Shown here: positions 56,756 to 64,000 of the stretch, in pieces
Position numbering within the stretch: the first letter of the stretch is position 1
Layout of the letters: every line of letters begins with the position of its first letter
DNA from: Populus alba
Taxonomy: Eukaryota > Streptophyta > Magnoliopsida > Malpighiales > Salicaceae
NCBI RefSeq assembly: GCF_005239225.2
Contig: NC_133300.1
Span: 3,873,875 to 3,937,874 of the forward strand
DNA: 64,000 nt
Reading direction: 5' to 3'
The notes under the pieces: model-generated
What the model saw: only the letters and a program-made list of their open reading frames with translations
Told to the model about the DNA's origin: nothing
Databases searched by the model: none
Program-made: the position numbers and the translations under genes

Positions 56756-59036
56756 AGATTTTTCAGATGGATTGTTGCTTATGGGCGGTCTTCCTATGTT
56801 GAACAATTCTCAAAAATGAAAAACATTCAACAACAATTTTGATCTTTGGCCATTTCAAGTTGGCCTTCCACTTGATGGATTCCATTGGAATTTTCTCATA
56901 TGAAATTTAAAAAAACTAATTGTCCAATGTCTCAAATTTAGATGATATGCATGAATCTTTACCTGTTTTGAAATATAGGCCCCCATTTCTTCTTAGTCTT
57001 CTTCTTGCTTGACTAACGAGGACTTGCTACCTCTGATTCGGGTCATCTTTGTCGCTTGGCTTCTAGTCCACTCGAATTGGCCCATGTAAGTTTATTTCCA
57101 GATTTGTTTGCACAACTTAGCCTTTGTGGTGCCCATCGTGACCCACTTGCTTGCTAAAGATTTTCTGACTCGTCAAATATTTTGAGAGGATCATTCATTA
57201 CTCCTCGTCTCACTGATAAAAACATTCAGTGTCACTTGCTGAAAGGATCAAATTGTCTTTCGTAAACCAAAATGCCCCCTTGTCTTGTTGTAAGAAATAT
57301 TCCTCTCTTTTTCTAGAAGAGAAAATACAATGTTGCCCCCTTGTACTGGTCATTGCCCCCAAGTGTACTTTGCCAGCGATTCAGACAAATAATGGTTTTA
57401 AAAGACCATTTTCCCATTTCTCTTTTTGTTCATTTTGGTGAAGGAATATGGGTCTAGAATGAATCTTGAAATCTTGATCTTGCATTTTAAAAACAAAAAT
57501 TATTTCGATGTGAATCTAAAACAATTTGCTTTTGAAATCTTGCAACTCCTTGGTTAGTTTCTTTCTTGGAAAAGAGGTTATTTGCTCTTGTGTTTGGCAA
57601 TGAGATCTTCAGTGAAAATACGTCATGAGATGACCTTTTGTTTCAAAGTGAAGGGCTCGAGAAAAAGCTCGAGATTTTGTATGAGAAAAATTTGTCTCTT
57701 TTTGAATCATTCATTTTTATCAGCATGAATAATAATGAGTAGTTTATTCTTGATATCATGAATCTTATGAAAAAGTATTCTTTGCATTTGGAGAGCATTG
57801 TTTATTGTTCTCGGTTGCTTGCTTGCTTGATTAGAAAGGACTTTTACAGGGACGTAACGTAGGCTATGTTTTTTGCTATGAAAGAAAATGATTCATAAGG
57901 CTCAAAGAGTGTTTCAGGGTTTCAAAGACTAAGGATCACTATCAACAGTTTGACTCTTGACATCATTCCTATTTTCTTTTGCCGCACTTCTTTGATTTGT
58001 TGCTTCTTCTTTTTTATTGCTTTGCTAGGGTATACTCACTTTATCTTGGATGTCATTTTTCTAGTGATTTAGGCATACCCCTAGCATTTGAGTTTCTTAA
58101 GCTCTTATGCCTTTTTGGCTTTCTCACGGCTTTTTTTCTTTTCTCATTGAAATTTTCTCTTGCCCCCTAGTGTGGGGTGTGATCCTAGTCGGGATTTTTT
58201 TCATGAAAGAAAAATTATTCATGCACAAAAAGGAATCGCAAGGGATATACTTATTTCAGAACGTGAAAGGAAAAAACAAAGATGACCTTTCCTCATTTCA
58301 AGCGCAAGCAGTTGAGATCAATAAACTTTGACCTTATCCAGTATGATGGTTTGGTCTTTACAAAGATACATTTCATGAGTCATGAGTAACGAGTTCATTA
58401 CATACCATTATTCATACATTTAAAAACACATGATTCAAGAGTCATGGGGTAAGGGTGTTTATTCATTTCTTTTTTCTTTCTTTTTTTTGGTTTGTAATTT
58501 AGTCACCTCAATGATGGAGTTGCTTGATTCAATTGTCATTCTACAAGTAGAATGTTAAAAATATCATTTTTGAAAGAACATCAAATTATTTTTTGAAATC
58601 AAAATACCAGATCAATTTTTCAAAACTTCAATAGGGAAATGGATTTTAGTACAAGAGATGAATTGCGTCTATGAGATCACGCGAGGCTTCAAAGGTGTAT
58701 TCGTGAGTTCTTATAAGAAAACTCTCTTAAGAAGATGAATAATGCTTGGTCGTAAACACGATTGAATGAGAAACTCATTATTTCATTGAAGCTTAGGAAA
58801 AGAAGTTCAACAACAAAGATCTTATGCCAACATGAATACTGGCATGATAACACATAAAGGGGCTAAACATTTAGTGATCATTGATTGGAATTTCTGGAAT
58901 CTTTCAATCATTCATTCTCCTTGACAAGGGCATCTTTTCAACACTTAGTTGCAGTCGCATGTAGACCATTCTCGACCTATTATCACCATAGCTTTATCTT
59001 CAAAATAGTTGATTTCTGGGAGTCGGTGTGAAGCAA
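56756..59036 (-). other. Non-coding internal region after gag
   Basis: No protein domain could be recognised on either strand, although pol would be expected here. GCCCCCT/TGCCCCC motifs recur (57290-57360, 58160). Confidence 0.55.
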
Positions 59037-60029
59037 TTAGCTATAGGAAGGATAAGTGTCTTGGCAACCACCTTTAGTGAAATTGTTCTTCTCAGTCGGG
59101 TTAGCAATCTCACCTAACCCAATGGCTTGTTCAATCCTCTCAGCTATAACAACTAGGTCAGTGAAATGTTGTGCAAAGCTTCTAACCAAGTATTCAAAGT
59201 ATAGAGCTTTAAATGTATTGGAAAATAAAATGATCATCTCTTTTTCCAACATGGGAGGATTAACTTGTGCAGCTACCTCGCTCCATCTCCGGGCGTATTC
59301 TCTTATGGACTCCTTGTTGTTCTTCTCCATAGCTTGCAAGCCTAACCGATCAGGGCCCACGTCTATATTGAACTTATATTGCCTCATGAAGGCATCAACT
59401 AAGTCCTTCCATTTTTTAACCTTGGTATTGTCCAACCACATATACCAAGTGAGGGCAGCATCACTCAAGCTGTCTTGGAAGAAATGAATCAACAATTTCT
59501 CATCATCAACCACCTCAGCCATTTTGTTGCAGTATGCTTTGAGATGAGTTATAGGGCATTGAGTTCCCGTATATTTAATGAATTCTGGCACCCTAAACTT
59601 CTTAGGAATGATTATGTTAGGTACCAAACACATATTAACAACTTTCACCAAGCCACACAAATGGTTTCCCTCAACTACCCTTATCCTCTCTTCTAGGGCG
59701 GTCCATTTTTCCAAATCCTCTTCTTTCACCATCTTGCCCTTTTGAGATTCTTTCTCGGTAGAATCAATGGTAGACGAAATTCTTGAGGGGTATGCTGGCT
59801 GGAAATGCATAGCTTGTTGAAATTCAGATGACACCCTATTTGCCCCCAAATTCTGTGGATCGAAATGAGTTACATGCATATCTTCAGGTTGAGCTATAAG
59901 TGTTGCTTTTTTGGATTTATCTCTCAAGGCCTGCTCGAGTAGACTAGTAAGCCTTGCGAGTTCTTCCTTAAGATTGTCCACCTCTTTTTGATGTTGGGCT
60001 TCCAACTGGGCTCTTTCTTCATTTTCCAT
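59037..60029 (-). CDS. Gag protein of the Tat-like element
   Basis: 330 residues from the ATG at 60029 (MENEERAQLEAQ). The frame is open a further 19 codons upstream, as far as the likely splice acceptor at 60088, but without another ATG. The N-terminus is a charged coiled-coil stretch (HQKEVDNLKEELARLTSLL). The Retrotrans_gag domain follows: FRVPEFIKYTGTQCPITHLK, DSLSDAALTWYMWLD, WKDLVDAFMRQYKFN, ESIREYARRWSEVAAQV. No zinc knuckle is seen, and the frame ends soon after GLGEIANPTEKNNF. It should form particles that package element RNA. The frame is intact, which suggests recent selection or a young insertion. Confidence 0.9.
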   Translation of the reverse strand: MENEERAQLEAQHQKEVDNLKEELARLTSLLEQALRDKSKKATLIAQPEDMHVTHFDPQNLGANRVSSEFQQAMHFQPAYPSRISSTIDSTEKESQKGKMVKEEDLEKWTALEERIRVVEGNHLCGLVKVVNMCLVPNIIIPKKFRVPEFIKYTGTQCPITHLKAYCNKMAEVVDDEKLLIHFFQDSLSDAALTWYMWLDNTKVKKWKDLVDAFMRQYKFNIDVGPDRLGLQAMEKNNKESIREYARRWSEVAAQVNPPMLEKEMIILFSNTFKALYFEYLVRSFAQHFTDLVVIAERIEQAIGLGEIANPTEKNNFTKGGCQDTYPSYS

Positions 60030-60087
60030 TTGTCTTTTTCTTGAATGAGTGTTATAAATGAGTTTCAATAGGGACCTATATTTCAAC

Positions 60088-60161
60088 CTGCTAAATGTAA
60101 ATCATGCAATTATGCAAAAATGCTAAAGCAATAAAAAAATGCGTATGAAATGCGAACTTAC
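60088..60161 (-). other. Possible short intron just upstream of gag
   Basis: The minus strand has donor G|GTAAGTT at 60161 and acceptor TTTACATTTAGCAG ending at 60088, 74 nt apart. The gag frame is open from directly after the acceptor. The same acceptor could also pair with the LTR donor at 61436. Not proven. Confidence 0.4.
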
Positions 60162-60590
60162 CCTTCACGAGGTGACAACCTAATAGAAAGATCCTAATTA
60201 TTGAGTGCATCAAAGGGTTGGTCATTATCTAGTTTCAAAGGGTCTCTCGCATGCTCAGTGATCGTCCATGAAAGGTCGATATGAGGCTTACAAGTAGTGT
60301 GAAGATAGAGGCCCTGAGTAATATCAGTTTGGCATATCAACCACTTCCAAGTAAACAATCAAGCAAGAGTTGGATGGTTTCACGAGTCTTACCCAGGCTA
60401 AAGCCATTGGGGTACCGTTACTTTCCCACTTATCAGGTTGTAAAGTGTGTGCTTCCAAAGTGATGCATAACAACATAAATAAGAATGCATGCTAAAGCAG
60501 TAAATACAGGAAAAATAAACAAATAAACACAACAAAAAAAAATAATAATAAAAAATAGCAATAATAAGACAAAAGACAAAGCTTAATCCT

Positions 60591-60610
60591 AGTCCCAAGT
60601 GGAGTCGTCA
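60591..60610 (-). promoter_or_regulatory. Primer-binding-site candidate
   Basis: The minus strand reads TGACGACTCCACTTGGGACT, 3 nt inside the 5' LTR. It resembles the TGGCGACTCC-type site of Ogre/Tat elements, which as I recall is assigned to tRNA-Arg, with one mismatch at the third base. Confidence 0.75.
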
Positions 60611-60613
60611 TTC

Positions 60614-62941
60614 TGTCGCACCCGACATCGCGGCGGCCCTAAAAAATAATTCTCTTGAATTATTTATGGAAAAAGAACAGATTTCTGACATCCGGTTCTT
60701 TTAGGAAAAAATGTCTTGTTTGAGGAGTCGCCACCTAGTATTATGGTCACTAGGAACCCTAACTGGTCAACAGAGATTCTATGACTCGGGATTGGTTACG
60801 TAAAAGGAAAGATATTATCACCCCTTAAACGTTCTTCCTAAGGCAGACTGCATTGTTGGTTTTGTCTTAAATTGATAAATATTTATTAATTTATGTTGTG
60901 ATGATTTGTCTATAATATTCCTGACTCTGGCGCTAGTGAATATTCGAGCTCGAATAATTCCAACTCTGGCGTTGGTCAAAATTCGTAGCTACGACAAAAA
61001 TTAGATCAATATATTTTATTCCCTACTCTAGCGCCAGTGAATAAATAAATAAAAATAAATTTATTTTTTTACGCATGCACACTTTTTTTATTTTTCTAGC
61101 TAAACAAAATAAAAATACAACGAATAAAAATAATATAAATTTAAACCGGTATTTTTATTCCTAACTCTGGCGTCAGTGAATAAACCAATAAATTTACATT
61201 ATTTTTATTTATGCATACACATTTTATTTATTTTTTTTTTCTATTTTTTTTTTTTTTGGCTGGGCCAGACCCAGCCCGGCCCGGCCTGGCCACTAGCCCA
61301 AGCCAGTGGCCCGGCTGGGCAAAAGAAGAAGAAGCACGCGTGAAGTTAATTCACGCGTGCTTGAATAGTGTGAAGGTAATTAAATTACCTTCACACTGCA
61401 TTTGACACTTATTGAATGTAGAGAAGGGAAACTTACCTGTGCAGCGAAGAACGGCGATGAAGACGATGGCGCGATGGCTCTTATCTTTTGTTTCCCGGTG
61501 TAGCTCCACTGTCCTTTGGATTTTTCTTTGTCTGCAGGCGCGAAATGGTTTCTTTCCTTCTCTGTTTTCCTTTTTCCCCTTTGAGTTGTGTTTAGGAAGG
61601 AAAAAAAACTTTGGTCCCTGCTTTCAAACTCCCCTGCTCTGGACGAAGACTACTATGCTAAGGATCCTGGAACCGGGGATTGGCTGGACCCAAGCTTTCT
61701 CGGGTTCGTTGCTTTGTTTTTGCTCTGGTTCTGTGACTCTCCGTCTCTGTTCTTTCCCTCTCAGCGGTTCTTGGCGTGGCTGCTGGGATGAAGAAGATGA
61801 TGAGCTGACGATGGCATTGGCAGTGCTGGTGCAGTTGTGTTGGAGAATGGCAGTGGCTGGTTTCTGGAAGAATTGAAGATGATGACAATTCTGGTGTTGC
61901 GTTCTTTTTATTATTCTGGACTTTCTCTCTGGTTTTTTTTCGTTTGGGATCTTTAGCCTCCCGGTCCTGGGTTTTTCTTCCCCTTTAACCCTGGATTTAT
62001 ACTCTCGGTTCTGTGTTTTCTTTCCCCCTTGGGTATTTTTTTGTTCTGTGATTTCTTCCTCCCTTTTCTGGGTTTATTCTCCGTTCAATCCCCCCCTCCT
62101 TTTGTTCTGTGATTTCTTCCTTTTATAAGGCCAGAACCGGTGGTAACAGCCGTCTTCAATGAGTAAGCGTTGCTGCCAACGGATGAAACGTCTCTGCCTT
62201 TAATGGCAGAGCCGTTGCAGAGGAAGAAGACGGTGAACAGTCGCTGCAAAACGGCCCCGTTTTCTAGTTCTAAAGGCTGCTTTCAATTTGGTCCCTGGAA
62301 TTCTGAAATCGTGCAATCAAGCCCCCTGGATAAAATTTAAATTTGGACCCCTTTATTTCGGCGCTTTTCCAATGTCGTCCTTGTATTTTTAATTTCAAAA
62401 TTTGGACCCCAAACCTTAATAGTTTTTCAATTAAGCCCCTGAATAAGTTAATTTAATTAAATCCAAAGTCCAATTAAGTCTAAAACTTATCAATTCTCTA
62501 ATTAAACCCCTGATTGAATTAATAAAATTAATTACAAGCTTAATTAAGTCTCCAAACTTATCAATTCTCCAATTAAATCCTTAACTGGATTAATTAAATT
62601 AATTTCAAGCTTAATTAAGTCTCAAAAACTTATTAATTCTCCAATTAAATCCTTGATTGGATGAATTAACTTAATTTCAAGCTTAATTAAGTCTAGAAAT
62701 TTATCAATCCTCCAGTTAAACCCTAAATTGGATTAAATAAATTAATTCCAAGCTTAATTAGATTAATTCCAAAGTTTATTTAAACCCCAAAACTTCCATT
62801 CATATTGCCCTTAACCCAAAATTTAATTCATTCTTCATTTATTTTATTTTACTTGTTTTTTTTCATCATCATTATTTTTTTATCCTTTTCATTAAATAAA
62901 ATAATAATAAAGATGAAATGGTCAAAAATTGGGTTATGGCA
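60614..62941 (-). repeat. 5' LTR of the gag-only element
   Basis: Partner of 52998-55321 with the same internal parts: U3 tandem repeats (about 62460-62780), TATAAAAGG near 62126-62118, donor 61436, hairpins 61334-61397 and U5 block 60724-60851. It would drive transcription of gag on the minus strand. Confidence 0.92.
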
Positions 62942-63481
62942 CTTAGTTTATTTTATTAGAAAAGTGGTCATATACATTCAAAAAGAAAAGAAAAGTGAAA
63001 TATAACCTATATAAGTGTGAAAAAAGTTGTCTTGATTCTTCTTATCAAACTCATACATTCTCAAAAACAAAAGAAAAAAAGTGTTCATATACTTTCAGAA
63101 AGAAAAGAAAAGAAAAGGAAAGAAAAGAACAGAGAAGTGAATTATGCTAAGATCCTAACAAGCTAGGGATAAAGTGTATAACAAGTTATTCTTAATTAGT
63201 TAGCTTCTGGCGGTCTGCATGCAATCCCTAACATACCAAGTTATAAGAGGATTAAATACATGTAAACTAGGTTAATGACAACATTTAAAAGGGTTTTTTT
63301 TTTTTTTGTTAGAAAAAAACCTCTTAATTCCGCACATAGAGAGTGTGACTGTTTGATCATTTAGAAAAAAAAATTACTATAAAATTGCTTTTTAATATAT
63401 CTATCTAACGTACAAAATGCATATTGTATGTCTCAAATTTCTTTTTCTCAATGCCATAAAAAATACTATATGATATGTGAT

Positions 63482-63549
<68 letters not shown>

Positions 63550-64000
63550 TTTTTTTTTTTTTTTTGTGTAAAGCAGATCATGAGAGTTGATAAGGTAAGG
63601 TTGTCTTTATTCTTCTTATTAAACTCATACAGTCTTAAAAAAGAAAAAGAAAAAAATGGTCATATACATTCAAAAAGAAAAGAAAAGTGAAACATAAACC
63701 CATATGCGTGTGAACAAAGGTTGTCTTGATTCTTCTTATCAAACTCATACATTCACAAAAACAGAAGAAAACAAAATGGTCATATACTTTCAGAAAGAAA
63801 AGAGAAGTGAATTATGCTAGTGTCATGCTAAGACCCACCATTGATGGGAAACATACACAATAAGAACAATAATTCAAAAGTTGCTTTTTATAAATAACTT
63901 GGGATAATAATAATAAGTTAAAATAATCTTAAGTTAAAAATATGCTTGATGACAATGATTTGAATCAATTTTTTGAAGAAGAGAAGAAGTATAAGAAGAA
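62942..64000. repeat. Upstream spacer of DUF247 unit D, right half
   Basis: Collinear and very similar to 19135-20157 of unit B up to the window edge. Contains an (AT)n microsatellite at 63485-63536. In unit B the DUF247 ATG follows about 1.6 kb after the corresponding point. Confidence 0.8.

Larger units (their letters stand above)
52998..62941 (-). mobile_element. Complete gag-only Tat/Ogre-like LTR element (TR-GAG type)
   Basis: LTRs at 52998-55321 and 60614-62941 (about 2.3 kb each, only a few percent different by eye) flank 5.3 kb of internal DNA. CTTAG occurs at 52993-52997 and 62942-62946 as target duplication. The polypurine tract lies beside the left LTR and the primer-binding-like site beside the right LTR, so the element reads on the minus strand. 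Gag is the only protein seen. A 1-kb minisatellite occupies the 3' part. No RT, integrase or protease could be found, so it must depend on a partner element. Confidence 0.93.

Noticed and set aside
55706..56819. Repeat-protein ORFs with ECSKALEGES-type units
   Set aside because: Several frames on both strands are open because the 30-bp unit has no stop. The array lies in the 3' region of a retroelement and there is no start context or conserved domain.
1..64000. tRNA, rRNA or other structured RNA genes
   Set aside because: None recognised. The TGGTATCAGAGCC and TGGCGCC strings are retroelement primer-binding sites, not tRNA genes.

Overview
The window is repeat-rich nuclear DNA of a flowering plant. 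The evidence is plant-type Ty1/copia, Athila-like and Tat/Ogre-like Ty3/gypsy elements, a plant L1-type LINE, a DUF247 (UPF0481) family, a plant UDP-glycosyltransferase remnant and intron-containing pseudogenes in AT-rich spacers. A woody eudicot such as poplar or another Salicaceae would fit, but that is an inference from general character and not a proof. A run of 500 N (6163-6662) is an assembly gap.

Layout. 1-6162: two diverged Tat/Ogre-like LTRs in opposite orientation, with their 3' ends facing each other. They flank a hAT-like element that carries a broken piece of a PNRC-motif gene. 6663-10870: DUF247 pseudogene A, then a spacer containing copia integrase remnants that is partly duplicated in tandem. 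12652-17976: a complete young copia element with 485-bp LTRs and GAAAA target duplications. 18950-25080: unit B, with the only intact protein gene in the window (DUF247, 21722-23047) and the same downstream spacer. 26190-26935: copia RT/RNase H debris. 27190-27450: UDP-glycosyltransferase C-terminal remnant. 29029-39978: ASCH-domain pseudogene whose last intron or 3' region is split by a 6.9-kb LINE (32652-39557, 16-bp target duplication). 42240-44985: unit C, with a truncated DUF247 pseudogene. 45160-51824: internally deleted Athila-like element. 52346-64000: upstream part of a fourth DUF247 unit (D), split by a complete 9.9-kb gag-only Tat-like element (52998-62941, CTTAG target duplications).

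How it fits together. The ground plan is a tandem array of DUF247 units (A, B, C and the start of D). Retroelements inserted into it in layers. Unit B preserves the empty site of the insertion that split unit D. A fourth DUF247 copy is predicted about 1.6 kb beyond the right edge.

The most unusual signal is shared by three Tat-like LTR families whose sequences have otherwise diverged. In element orientation each has a consensus 5' splice donor, then 40-56 nt later two consecutive strong hairpins of unrelated sequence, then a GGCCC-rich inverted-repeat block, and near the LTR end a conserved block containing TGGCGACTC, which resembles the primer-binding site. Conserved layout with non-conserved hairpin sequence suggests a structured RNA element inside an alternatively retained leader intron.
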